Origin: Erythrobacter sp.
GTDB taxonomy: Bacteria; Pseudomonadota; Alphaproteobacteria; Sphingomonadales; Sphingomonadaceae
Assembly (NCBI GenBank): GCA_030148605.1
Contig: JASBTD010000055.1
Location: forward strand, 1-64,000
Direction of reading: 5' to 3'
DNA length: 64,000 bases
Shown: piece by piece, positions 9,333 to 17,237 of the stretch
Position numbering within the stretch: the stretch's first letter is position 1
Layout: the number at the start of each line of letters is the position of its first letter
Program-made: the position numbers and the translations under genes
The notes under the pieces: model-generated
Database searches by the model: none
Told to the model about the DNA's origin: nothing
What the model saw: the letters and a program-made list of their open reading frames with translations, nothing else

Positions 9333-10300
9333 GGCTGTTGCTCCGCCCGTATATCATTTGCCAGCTGCGGGTATGCGCTCTTAAGTTGGCTTTCCAATTC
9401 GAGCGCTTGGCGCAGGAGTGGATCGTCCCTGTCTTGAGCAATCTTTTCAAGCAGCCGCATGCCCTCGAGCGTATCGAGCGCCAAGGTGTGCCGCACGGCT
9501 TCCCAACGCCTGTGTTCAGGACCGCTGCGACCGAGATCTGCAATAGCTTGCGCAGCATCGGTGCGGTCCATCGCGCTCAAAACCGCCATCGCCATTTCCT
9601 GCTGGCTGACCCGTTTGTCTCCGCTTGACTGCATCAGCAGCTTGCCTGTTCCCAGCGCATATTCGCGCGTGAGGCCGGGACGCTCTGGCGCCCGGATGAG
9701 CTGTAGCACCAACAGGGTCTGCTCAACTTCAAGCACTTGCCGGGTTTCATTAGCCCCGGAGAGGAGGATACGGCTACCGCTCGACCACTCGTGAAACTCG
9801 CTATTGAGCTCCGCGCCTTGGCGCGCTTCAGAGTGAATGCGATGCACTACGCCTTCCGCCGCGCCGGCCAACACAATCTCATGCTGCTCGACATCGGTAA
9901 AAAGAGCGCTGCGTGGCTTGAGCGGACTTTCCCGAGGTTCATAAACAGCTAGCGAAATCGCCGCGCCCGCACATGTTGCAAGCTGCAGGCTTGAGAAACT
10001 CTCTGATCGATTTTGCCGCATCGGCATGAGCGCCAATGGATTGGCCGCAAGACAGCGCGTGAAATGTGCGGTCCAGCCTTCGACCCACGTCAAAGCGATG
10101 CTGTGGTCACTTACAAGCGGCGACAAACGTTCAAGCTCACCCAGTGCCTTGCCCTCACCATAGGCTTCAAGATCGTGCAGGATCGCTGCAACCGGCGGGT
10201 GTTCGCGCCATTCGGAATGCGCCGCATCCACGGCGACCTGCAGCTGGCGCTGCGAAACCGGATCGTTCCGCAGCGCCGCGATTCTTGGATCGATGTACAT
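9320..10300 (-). CDS. Degenerate cupin-like paralogue, predicted non-metal partner
   Basis: A 326-residue protein of unknown function. By eye its last 150 residues follow the same pattern as the downstream cupin protein. GSRILLSGANETRQVL (175-190) lines up with GKLMLYRAHQDIHSQI. QEMAMAVLSAMDRTDAAQAI lines up with EVFLRVAVATGLSEAQDL. PEHRRWEAVRHTLAL lines up with PSDRLRLASYEARSL. The metal-binding His pair is absent (VYEPRES where the partner has VPHDHNF), so it is probably not a metalloenzyme. No signal peptide or membrane helix is evident. It starts 13 bp after the peptide stop, behind an AGGG-type ribosome site, and overlaps the next gene by 13 bp. A substrate-binding or scaffold subunit is a guess. 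Confidence 0.55.
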   Translation of the reverse strand: MYIDPRIAALRNDPVSQRQLQVAVDAAHSEWREHPPVAAILHDLEAYGEGKALGELERLSPLVSDHSIALTWVEGWTAHFTRCLAANPLALMPMRQNRSESFSSLQLATCAGAAISLAVYEPRESPLKPRSALFTDVEQHEIVLAGAAEGVVHRIHSEARQGAELNSEFHEWSSGSRILLSGANETRQVLEVEQTLLVLQLIRAPERPGLTREYALGTGKLLMQSSGDKRVSQQEMAMAVLSAMDRTDAAQAIADLGRSGPEHRRWEAVRHTLALDTLEGMRLLEKIAQDRDDPLLRQALELESQLKSAYPQLANDIRAEQQPCPM

Positions 10301-10313
10301 CGCCGGCCCTTGA

Positions 10314-10472
10314 TCACACCAGCGCGGAAGGCGGGACCGTTTCGTAGATATAGACCATGATCGCTACGACCCGGTCGCCATTCGTCGCTGCGTCGGTTGC
10401 CACGCTGCCAAAAACACCGGTCGCCGTATCGAGGCCGGGGATGCTGGCAGGATCAATTTTCGGAATGTTCAT
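10314..10472 (-). CDS. 52-residue peptide, candidate substrate of the cupin pair
   Basis: A short gene of 52 residues starting MNIPKIDPASIPGLDTATGV and ending YIYETVPPSALV. GGAG sits 7 nt upstream of ATG 10472, an ideal ribosome site that selects this start; the open frame to 10586 lacks one. The peptide has no Cys, no signal peptide and no long hydrophobic helix. A short hydrophobic patch with two Tyr (VVAIMVYIYETVPP) lies near the C terminus. It is first in a leftward unit with two cupin-like genes, 13 bp apart. This layout resembles a ribosomally made peptide with its modifying enzymes, but no known leader motif, transporter or protease is visible, so that reading is speculative. It could equally be a small structural subunit. 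Confidence 0.6.
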   Translation of the reverse strand: MNIPKIDPASIPGLDTATGVFGSVATDAATNGDRVVAIMVYIYETVPPSALV

Positions 10473-10539
10473 AATTGCGCTCCATTGCTCCGCACCCGTC
10501 CCGATTGACGAGCGCCGAGCGAATGGTGGCGCAGCTTTG

Positions 10540-10569
10540 ATCCGCAAAAAAATTAAAACATTGTAATGT
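10540..10569. promoter_or_regulatory. AT-rich patch with a 12-bp palindrome in the divergent gap
   Basis: The 126-bp gap between the peptide gene and the divergent thioesterase holds a conspicuously AT-rich patch. At 10558-10569 there is a perfect palindrome acatt-gt-aatgt. It could be an operator serving either gene. No convincing -35/-10 pair was found on either strand. Confidence 0.3.
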
Positions 10570-10598
10570 GATGCTCTTCGTTTCAAACGAGTCAGGCA

Positions 10599-11057
10599 AT
10601 GGCCAAACCGTTACCTCCATTTGACCCGAAGGAAGCCTCGAAGCTATTCACGCAATACGGGCATTCAGGCTGGCTGGGGCTGCGCTACAGCGACCATGGA
10701 GAGGATTGGGTCGAACTAGAATTGCCCTGGCGCGAGGACTTGCTGGGTGAAGAGGATCGCCATGTGCTGGCCTCCGGCCCGATCATCAGCCTGCTCGATA
10801 TGGCATCAGGCATGAGCATCTGGACAGCGACCAAAACCTTCACACCTGTCGCAACGCTGGACCTGCGGGTTGATTATCAACGCCCGGCTCGTGAGCGCAG
10901 CGCGGTCACAGCCAGAGTCGAATGTTATCGCCGCACAAAATCAGCCGCTTTCGTGCGCGGTATCGCGCATGACGGCGATCCGGACGATCCCGTCGCCACA
11001 ATGGCAGGCGTATTCATGACAATTGCCAGGGATCCGCGCAGTGCCAGCCATGCCTGA
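10599..11057 (+). CDS. PaaI-family hotdog thioesterase
   Basis: A 152-residue single-hotdog acyl-CoA thioesterase of the PaaI/YdiI type. The core helix and strand are seen in GPIISLLDMASGMSIWTA, where an Asp sits in the position that activates water in related enzymes. The next strand, FTPVATLDLRVDYQRPA, is also typical. Such enzymes hydrolyse aryl- or medium-chain acyl-CoA, but the substrate cannot be told here. It overlaps a second thioesterase gene by 8 bp, so the two may form a heteromer or have complementary specificities. ATG 10599 was chosen as the first Met. Confidence 0.85.
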   Translation: MAKPLPPFDPKEASKLFTQYGHSGWLGLRYSDHGEDWVELELPWREDLLGEEDRHVLASGPIISLLDMASGMSIWTATKTFTPVATLDLRVDYQRPARERSAVTARVECYRRTKSAAFVRGIAHDGDPDDPVATMAGVFMTIARDPRSASHA

Positions 11058-11457
11058 TCCGGAAAGCCTGCTTTCTGCCTACGCCCGTTCGCTCGGCATA
11101 GCCGTGAACGGCTCAGAAGATGGCGCGCCGCTGCTGACCATCGAATTCAGCGATATCGTACAGGGCCGGCCTGGCGCTTTCCATGGCGGAGCAACCAGCG
11201 GACTATTGGAAACCGCGGGCTACGCGGCCTTGCGCGCGCGATTGATCGAGGAAGGGCGCGACCCGCAGCTCAAGCCGATCAATATCACCGTCCAGTTCCT
11301 GAGTGCAGGCAAACAAAAGCAGACCTACGCCAAAGGGCGCATTACGCGGCTAGGGCGCCGCAACGCCAATGTCAGTGTGGAAGCATGGCAGGATAACCGC
11401 GATCGCCCGATTGCAACCGCGATCATGAACATATTGATGGCTGACCGCAGCGCCTAG
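11050..11457 (+). CDS. Second PaaI-family hotdog thioesterase
   Basis: A 135-residue hotdog-fold protein, paralogous in fold to the gene before it but not closely similar. The motif GRPGAFHGGATSGLLETAGY carries the HGG-type active-site turn of the family. INITVQFLSAGKQKQTYAKG gives the following strands. ATG 11050 overlaps the upstream stop by 8 bp; GTG 11041 and TTG 11023 are alternatives with longer overlap. It ends in a 4-bp convergent overlap with the PBP gene. Acyl-CoA substrate unknown. Confidence 0.85.
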   Translation: MPDPESLLSAYARSLGIAVNGSEDGAPLLTIEFSDIVQGRPGAFHGGATSGLLETAGYAALRARLIEEGRDPQLKPINITVQFLSAGKQKQTYAKGRITRLGRRNANVSVEAWQDNRDRPIATAIMNILMADRSA

Positions 11458-13634
11458 CGATCTACCTGATCGATCTCCAGGCCATCTTCGGTCAGGCGGA
11501 ATTCCACCGGCATACCTTCAATTTCGGTTACCACTCTCAGCTCATCACCTTCGATCGACAAGGTAGAACCATTTTCGTCGAGCGGGATGTCGCGCAGGTC
11601 TTCGATGTCGAGCGGGCGGATCGGCCCTTCGGGATCAGGCCGCTGGGTCGGCTCGACCACGTCTGTGCCTGCCAGCGCGCCGCGCATGAAATTGCGCCAG
11701 ATGCGCGCGGGCAGCCCGCCACCCGTCACGCCATTCATCGGCGAATTGTCGTCATTGCCGACCCACACGCCCACCACCAGGTCACCGGCATAGCCGACGA
11801 ACAGGGCATCACGATGATCCTGCGTTGTGCCGGTTTTGCCGAAATTGGGCCCCGCAAGCATCGCCGCCTTGCCGGTTCCGTCATTGATCGCACTGCGCAG
11901 CAATTGTTCCATGTTCTGATGCGTGCGGTCGCTGAAATGCGATTGCCCGTCAAAGAGCCATTCCAACCAGCCCTCTTCCTCACGCGGGAAAGCATGGGCT
12001 TCGACCGGATAGGCATTCGCGGCTACGGCAGCATAGGCGCTGGTAAGTTCGAGCAAGCTCATGGTTGAAGTGCCAAGCGCCAGGCTGGGATCGCCTTCCG
12101 GCAATTCCGATGTAACACCCAGTTCGCGTGCCTTGGCGATCACGCGTTTGCTGCCGATTTCGTTGAACAGCCGCACCGCCGCGACGTTGCTTGACCTGGC
12201 AAAGGCCTCTTCCAGGGTAATGCTGTCCGAATAGCGATCACTCGCGTTCTTGGGTTGGTACGAACCCTCTTCGATCGGCGAATTGTCAATCCGGCTGCGC
12301 GGCCCCTTGCCCGCTTCAAGCGCTGCGAGATAGACGAACAGCTTGAATGTCGAACCCGGCTGCCGCCGTGCCTGCGTTGCGCGGTTGAACGGCGAATTCG
12401 CATAATCCTTGCCGCCCACCATCGCTACGACTTCGCCGCTCGGGCGCATCGCCACCAGCGCGACTTGAGCATTGCCCAGCGGCGCACGCGCAACCACACG
12501 GCCGGCCAGCGTCTGCAACCGCGCATCAAGTGTAGTGGTCAGCGTTTGCTTGGAATAGTTCGCCTCGGTGCCCTGCCGCGCAATCGGCAGCGCCCAATCA
12601 GCGAAATACGTACCCGTTGGCAGGCGGTTGCGATTGCGTACATCCAGCCTTGGATCACGCAGGGAGGCAGCACGCGCCTGAGTGAGATAGCCTTCCTCTA
12701 CCATGGCGCCGATCACCAGCTTCATCCGTTCGCGCGCGAGATCGTAGTTACGCGTGGGCGCAAGCCGAGACGGGGCTTTGAGCAGGCCAGCCAGCATTGC
12801 AGCCTGTTCGGGGCGCAAGTTTTCCGGCTGGCGATAGAAGTAATGCAGGCTCGCTGCCCGCAAGCCATACTGGTTATCGCCAAAATAGGCATTGGAAAGA
12901 TAGCGCGACAGGATCTCGTCCTTGGTCAGCCAAGCTTCAAGCCAGAACGCGATCAGCGCCTCTCGCGCCTTGCGAGAAAGGGTTTGCTCAGGGGTCAGGA
13001 AAGTGAACTTCGCCAGCTGCTGAGTAATCGTGCTGCCCCCACCCACGCCGGTCCATGCTGCACGGGCAATCCCCCTCGGATCAACGCCCCAATGGCTGTA
13101 AAAGCGCCGGTCCTCGATCGCCAGGAAGGCGCCCGTTACATGCGCAGGCAGCTCGCTCGCAATGACTGGCTCGTCAACCGATGCACCGCTGCGCGCGATT
13201 GGCGTGCCGTCTGCAGCGAGAAGAGTGATCTGCGGCGGTGCAATCGGTTCAAGCGATTTTCCCAGCGGGGCGGTGATGGCCAGCCAGGCAATGATTGCGA
13301 TGAAGAGTGCCAGCATGGCTGCGACAATGCGCACCAGCCACCAACGCTTGCGCCGCCCGCGATAATGCGCCGGTTGCCACCAGCGCGTTTCGGGCTCAAG
13401 CCAGCGCTCCCCCAAACGCGGGGTTTCATACTCTACCGAACGATTCGGCTTGCGTTGCCAAAACCTGCGCTTCTTCCCGGCTCGCTTTGGCTCCCAGTCA
13501 AACCTCTCGTCGAAGTCATCCAGCGCGCTGCCATAGGGGTCTTCAGTCGCGTAAAAGCCTGCTTCGGGGCGGCCATCCTCGAAGCGCGCACGGGTCTGTT
13601 TTCTTCGACGGGGGGATCGAAGCCACTGAAACAT
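11454..13634 (-). CDS. Class A penicillin-binding protein (PBP1 type)
   Basis: Bifunctional peptidoglycan glycosyltransferase and DD-transpeptidase of the inner membrane. The 726-residue protein has a long basic cytoplasmic tail (about 1-100, rich in Arg and Trp) and then one transmembrane helix (about 103-125). A GT51 domain follows, with EDRRFYSHWGVDPRG and GGSTITQQLAK. The transpeptidase domain has the SxxK motif GSTFKLFV, SSN and KTGTTQDHRDALFVGY. The C terminus adds a short beta extension. ATG 13634 is preferred; an in-frame GTG at 13640 adds two residues. A 22-bp palindrome lies immediately upstream. It is oriented with cobS but separated by 65 bp. Confidence 0.93.
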   Translation of the reverse strand: MFQWLRSPRRRKQTRARFEDGRPEAGFYATEDPYGSALDDFDERFDWEPKRAGKKRRFWQRKPNRSVEYETPRLGERWLEPETRWWQPAHYRGRRKRWWLVRIVAAMLALFIAIIAWLAITAPLGKSLEPIAPPQITLLAADGTPIARSGASVDEPVIASELPAHVTGAFLAIEDRRFYSHWGVDPRGIARAAWTGVGGGSTITQQLAKFTFLTPEQTLSRKAREALIAFWLEAWLTKDEILSRYLSNAYFGDNQYGLRAASLHYFYRQPENLRPEQAAMLAGLLKAPSRLAPTRNYDLARERMKLVIGAMVEEGYLTQARAASLRDPRLDVRNRNRLPTGTYFADWALPIARQGTEANYSKQTLTTTLDARLQTLAGRVVARAPLGNAQVALVAMRPSGEVVAMVGGKDYANSPFNRATQARRQPGSTFKLFVYLAALEAGKGPRSRIDNSPIEEGSYQPKNASDRYSDSITLEEAFARSSNVAAVRLFNEIGSKRVIAKARELGVTSELPEGDPSLALGTSTMSLLELTSAYAAVAANAYPVEAHAFPREEEGWLEWLFDGQSHFSDRTHQNMEQLLRSAINDGTGKAAMLAGPNFGKTGTTQDHRDALFVGYAGDLVVGVWVGNDDNSPMNGVTGGGLPARIWRNFMRGALAGTDVVEPTQRPDPEGPIRPLDIEDLRDIPLDENGSTLSIEGDELRVVTEIEGMPVEFRLTEDGLEIDQVDR

Positions 13635-13639
13635 GCTCA

Positions 13640-13661
13640 CTGTGTTATAGAATTAACACAG
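13640..13661. promoter_or_regulatory. Perfect 22-bp palindrome at the PBP start
   Basis: ctgtgtta and taacacag flank the 6-nt spacer tagaat, giving a perfect AT-rich inverted repeat that ends 5 bp before the PBP ATG. It has neither the GC stem nor the T-run of a terminator. Its position would let a dimeric repressor block the gene, or the hairpin could affect translation. The cognate regulator is unknown. Confidence 0.45.
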
Positions 13662-13699
13662 CGATGGCCAGCGCAATCTGCAACGGATGCGCGAACCGG

Positions 13700-14692
13700 T
13701 CAGACAGCCTTGGCTGCGCTAGACGGCAGGTCTTCATCAAACACGCGCTGGTAATATTCGCTAACCAGCGTCTGTTCGGCTTCGTCACACTTGTTGAGAA
13801 AGCTTAAGCGGAACGCAAAACCGACTGAATTGAAAATCTCCGCATTCTGCGCCCAGGTCATCACTGTACGCGGGCTCATGACAGTCGAAATATCGCCATT
13901 CATGAAGCCTTGCCGCGTCAGATCGGCCACCTTGACCATATTGGCGATGGTCGCATCATCGGTGGTGGGGCTCTTGGTCTTGACGATCTTCTCTTCGACT
14001 TCAGGTTCAAGATAGTTGAGCGCGACCACGATATTCCAGCGGTCCATCTGCGCCTGGTTGATCGCCTGCGTGCCGTGATAGAGCCCGCTGGTATCACCCA
14101 GGCCGACAGTATTGGTCGTCGCGAACAAGCGGAAGAACTTGTTGGGAACAATCACCTTGTTCTGGTCAAGCAAGGTCAGCGCGCCTTGCGCTTCCAGCAC
14201 GCGCTGGATCACGAACATCACATCAGGCCGTCCAGCATCATATTCGTCAAATGTCAGCGCGACAGCATGCTGCAACGCCCACGGCAGGATGCCTTCCTTG
14301 AACTCGGTCACCTGCAAACCATCGCGCAGCACAATCGCATCGCGCCCGACCAGATCGATCCGGCTGATATGCGCATCGAGGTTCACGCGAACGCTTGGCC
14401 ATTTGAGCCGTGCGGCAACCTGTTCGATATGTGTCGACTTACCCGTACCGTGATAACCCTGCACCATCACCCGCCGGTTGTGCGCAAAGCCCGCCAGAAT
14501 CGCCAGCGTCGTTTCCGGGTCGAAAACGTAATCCGGATCGATCTCTGGCACGCGCTCGTCTGCCAGGCTGAAGGCAGGCACTTGCCAATCGATATCGATA
14601 CCGAACGTGTCACGCACGTCGATTGTAATGTCGGGCTCCGGAAACAGGGTCTTGCCTGTTCCGTCGTACTCGGTTTCCATCAAGCTAACCAT
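13700..14692 (-). CDS. cobS: CobS-type AAA+ ATPase (cobaltochelatase subunit)
   Basis: AAA+ ATPase that, with CobN and CobT, inserts cobalt in aerobic cobalamin synthesis. The 330-residue length is normal. Visible motifs are Walker [16 protein letters not shown], Walker [17 protein letters not shown] and the sensor stretch [11 protein letters not shown]. It opens with family-typical [24 protein letters not shown] sequence. In many alphaproteobacteria cobT follows directly; here PBP does, and no cobT, cobN or other cobalamin gene lies in the window. The protein could serve another VWA partner. Start ATG 14692; a second Met is four codons in. Confidence 0.88.
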   Translation of the reverse strand: MVSLMETEYDGTGKTLFPEPDITIDVRDTFGIDIDWQVPAFSLADERVPEIDPDYVFDPETTLAILAGFAHNRRVMVQGYHGTGKSTHIEQVAARLKWPSVRVNLDAHISRIDLVGRDAIVLRDGLQVTEFKEGILPWALQHAVALTFDEYDAGRPDVMFVIQRVLEAQGALTLLDQNKVIVPNKFFRLFATTNTVGLGDTSGLYHGTQAINQAQMDRWNIVVALNYLEPEVEEKIVKTKSPTTDDATIANMVKVADLTRQGFMNGDISTVMSPRTVMTWAQNAEIFNSVGFAFRLSFLNKCDEAEQTLVSEYYQRVFDEDLPSSAAKAV

Positions 14693-14782
14693 CGAGCGAA
14701 CGCCTATACGGCTGCGTCCAGACCTGCAAGCACTGTGCAGCCAACAATTTCATTAGTCCGCAACAAGCTGTATTGTGGACAC

Positions 14783-15628
14783 ATGTCGCGAAATGACCCC
14801 ATCGAAAGACTGCGCCTTGGGCTGGTGGAGCGCGTGCGCGGCGTCTTCAACGACACCGCGCAAGGCGAACGACCGACCCCGCCATCTGACCAGGCTCTGT
14901 TCGAGAAAGACACGCCGATTCGCATGGTGCATGCCGATATCGTGGGCATGATGGTGGGCGGCATTCGCGCGCTCCTGTTGCAAATGCTTCACCCCGATGC
15001 CTTGCAAGGCGTGCTCGACCATTCGAATTTCCGTGAGGATATGCATGGCCGCTTGCGTCGCACTGCCAAGTTCATCGCTGTCACAACTTTCGCGCATCGC
15101 GACGAAGCAACCAAAGCGATCGAGCGTGTGAATCGCATCCATTCGAAGGTGAGCGGGACTCTGCCCGATGGCACGCCCTATTCCGCAACCAATCCGTGCA
15201 CGTTGGCGTGGGTGCATGTAACGGAGGCTTCCAGCTTCCTTGCCGGATATTTGCGCCATGTCCGGCCCGACATGCCCGGATACGAGCAAGACGAATATTA
15301 TCGCCAGTTTGCCGTGATTGCGCGAGCATTAGGCGCGGATCCCGTGCCGACCAACCGCAATGAAGCCGAGGAACTGTTTCGCGAATTGCGCGGCGATTTG
15401 CGCTCGTCACCTGAAGCGCGCGAAGTGGCGCGACTGGTGCTGAGCCAGCGCGCGGCAGGAACCCCGCCGGGCCTGCAAGCCATGCTGGGCGCTGACGCGG
15501 TCGAGATGCTGCCGCCCTTTGCGCGCACCATGCTGGGCCTGACACGTCCCGGCATTGCAGCATTTCCCGCGCGCGCAGCAACCTGGGGCATGGGCAAGAC
15601 GCTGCGCTGGGCGTTCAGGCAGTCTTGA
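14783..15628 (+). CDS. MpaB/rubber-oxygenase-type DUF2236 protein
   Basis: A 281-residue member of the DUF2236 family, which includes latex-clearing protein and fungal MpaB. Members bind heme b and oxidise isoprenoid or other substrates. Helical motifs seen are LLQMLHPDALQGVLDHSNF (the HPxxxxGV box), TTFAHRDEATKAIERVNRIH and NPCTLAWVHVTEASSF. No signal peptide is present, so it is probably cytoplasmic. The reading frame extends upstream across cobS, but ATG 14783, in the 90-bp divergent gap, is where family similarity begins. Substrate unknown. Confidence 0.82.
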   Translation: MSRNDPIERLRLGLVERVRGVFNDTAQGERPTPPSDQALFEKDTPIRMVHADIVGMMVGGIRALLLQMLHPDALQGVLDHSNFREDMHGRLRRTAKFIAVTTFAHRDEATKAIERVNRIHSKVSGTLPDGTPYSATNPCTLAWVHVTEASSFLAGYLRHVRPDMPGYEQDEYYRQFAVIARALGADPVPTNRNEAEELFRELRGDLRSSPEAREVARLVLSQRAAGTPPGLQAMLGADAVEMLPPFARTMLGLTRPGIAAFPARAATWGMGKTLRWAFRQS

Positions 15629-15657
15629 GTTAATCTGGCGGCTTAGAGGAGAAAACC

Positions 15658-16290
15658 ATGGCCGAATTTACATTCTACACTGTCGCAATGAGCCGCGGAC
15701 AGATTGCACGCTGGGCACTGCACGAGGCGGGTGCGGATTACGAGCATGTGGTGTTCGATTGGGCAACGCGGCCTGAAAGCTTCAAGCAGATCAATCCGAT
15801 GAACAAGGTGCCCACACTAGTGCATCACCATGGCGACCATGATCATGTGGTGACAGAAGCAGCGGCGATCTGTCACTATCTTGCCGAGACAAATCCGGGC
15901 TCCGGCCTCCTGCCCGATACACATGAGAAGGCGGCGTATTTCCGCTGGCTGTTCTTTGCTGCCGGGCCGCTCGAACAGGCTGTGATCGCGAAATCCATGG
16001 GCTGGGAAGTGCCAGAGGAAAGGCGCGGCATGGCTGGTTATGGCTCGCTCGATCTGACGCTGGACGCCTGTGATGACTGGCTGAGCGAAAATGACTTCGC
16101 CGCGGGCAGCCGTTTCACCATGGCTGATGTCTATTTCGGCAGCCAATTCGTGTGGGGATTGCGGTTCGGCTCAATTCCCGAACGGCCCAGTTTCAAGGCC
16201 TATGTGGACCGGATTACATCACGTGCAGCCTATGCCGAAGCGAATGCGATCGATGCGAAACTGATCGCGGAAGCTGCTGCAAACAGCTAG
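15658..16290 (+). CDS. Glutathione S-transferase family protein
   Basis: A 210-residue soluble GST with an N-terminal thioredoxin-like domain (1-80) and an all-helical C-terminal domain. The active-site region is YTVAMSRGQIARWALHEAG, the cis-Pro motif is NKVPTLV, and the glutathione gamma-Glu contact region is TEAAAICHYLAETNP. The C-terminal N-capping box appears as SRFTMADVYFGSQF. The ribosome site gaggagaaaacc directly precedes ATG 15658. It overlaps the convergent J-domain gene by 4 bp. Probable detoxification role; the substrate cannot be assigned. Confidence 0.9.
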   Translation: MAEFTFYTVAMSRGQIARWALHEAGADYEHVVFDWATRPESFKQINPMNKVPTLVHHHGDHDHVVTEAAAICHYLAETNPGSGLLPDTHEKAAYFRWLFFAAGPLEQAVIAKSMGWEVPEERRGMAGYGSLDLTLDACDDWLSENDFAAGSRFTMADVYFGSQFVWGLRFGSIPERPSFKAYVDRITSRAAYAEANAIDAKLIAEAAANS

Positions 16291-16880
16291 GCGAACGCCG
16301 CACTTTTCCTAAGTAATTGATAGGCTTCAACCACACTGTTGAGCCTGCTTTCGAACTTGCGATCGCCGCCGTTCCGATCCGGGTGATAACGCCGCACCAG
16401 CTCTGAATAGCGCTGACGCAAGCGCTTGCGATCCGTGTCGAGCCCGAGCCCCATCGTATCAAGCGCGCGCGCCTCTTCAGGGCTGAAGCGACCATCCATT
16501 GCCATCCTGGCTTCGCGTTCGGCACGGCTCTTGATGCCCGCCACCCGCGCTCCAATCGCATCGAGCGGATCATCGAAATCAGCCCAGCGCGGCATCCCAT
16601 CTACTCCGGCAGTGGGCCTGAAGCTGGGGTTTTCTGTCCGCCAACCGGAAGCGGGCGATTGCGCATCAAGGATTTCCTCCGCACTCATGCCTTCAAACCA
16701 GTCATAGCCGGCATTGAACTCGCGCACATGTTCCAGGCAAAACCAGCGATATTCGCCCGGACCGTCAAACCCGCCCGGCCGATAGCCCGGTGCACGGAAT
16801 TCTCCTGCTTCCTGACAGGCAGGGTGTTCGCACAGCTGTTCGCTGTCTTCGACACGTCCATGAAACTTGGTTTGAGCCAT
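16287..16880 (-). CDS. J-domain (DnaJ-like) protein
   Basis: A 197-residue protein with a C-terminal J domain (about 130-195). The diagnostic HPD tripeptide is in RRYHPDRNGGDRKFE, preceded by LDTMGLGLDTDRKRLRQRYS. The N-terminal half carries Cys and His residues (LCEHPACQEAG; FCLEHVREFN) that may bind zinc. It would stimulate a DnaK ATPase; the client is unknown. A divergent bolA follows, and this pair commonly sits next to cobS and cobT in alphaproteobacteria. ATG 16880 was chosen over an in-frame TTG at 16889. Confidence 0.87.
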   Translation of the reverse strand: MAQTKFHGRVEDSEQLCEHPACQEAGEFRAPGYRPGGFDGPGEYRWFCLEHVREFNAGYDWFEGMSAEEILDAQSPASGWRTENPSFRPTAGVDGMPRWADFDDPLDAIGARVAGIKSRAEREARMAMDGRFSPEEARALDTMGLGLDTDRKRLRQRYSELVRRYHPDRNGGDRKFESRLNSVVEAYQLLRKSAAFA

Positions 16881-16934
16881 GGCGAGCAAACATGGTCATG
16901 GACAAGCGCGATGGGAACCCCCAAATTCGAAAGC

Positions 16935-17237
16935 ATGACCGGATCAGTTGCTCAGGAAATCGAAAGCCTGCTTCGCGCAGCGCTCAATCCCACCCATCTC
17001 GACGTGATCAATGACAGCGCGCTGCATCATGGCCATTCAGGCGATGACGGCAGCGGCGAGTCGCATTTCACCGTAGTGATAGAAAGCCCCGCTTTCGAAG
17101 GTGTCTCGCGACTCCAGCGTCAGCGCATGGTCAATGCCGCATTGGGCGATATTCCCGGCGAGCGGGTTCACGCGCTTGCGATCAAGGCACGCGCGCCGGG
17201 CGATCACAAGGTGGATCAAAGTGGAGAGCAAACATGA
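16935..17237 (+). CDS. bolA: BolA family protein
   Basis: A 100-residue BolA-fold protein, which with monothiol glutaredoxins binds Fe-S clusters and links iron status to morphology and stress. The family core is visible in LDVINDSALHHGH (with the conserved HxGH-type histidines), ESHFTVVIESPAF and RLQRQRMVNAAL, then HALAIKA near the C terminus. ATG 16935 gives a size close to other BolA proteins. The in-frame ATG 16911 adds eight residues and is equally possible. It overlaps the pirin gene by 4 bp. Confidence 0.9.
   Translation: MTGSVAQEIESLLRAALNPTHLDVINDSALHHGHSGDDGSGESHFTVVIESPAFEGVSRLQRQRMVNAALGDIPGERVHALAIKARAPGDHKVDQSGEQT

Noticed and set aside
10314-10472. Lasso peptide or lanthipeptide precursor
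   Set aside because: No asparagine-synthetase-like, transglutaminase-like or LanM/LanB-like gene is adjacent, and the peptide has no Cys.
12255-13754. 499-codon open frame antisense to the PBP gene
   Set aside because: Arg-rich, no recognisable motif, wholly opposite a well-supported PBP.
13910-14782. N-terminal extension of the MpaB-like gene across cobS
   Set aside because: It overlaps cobS on the other strand; family similarity starts at ATG 14783.
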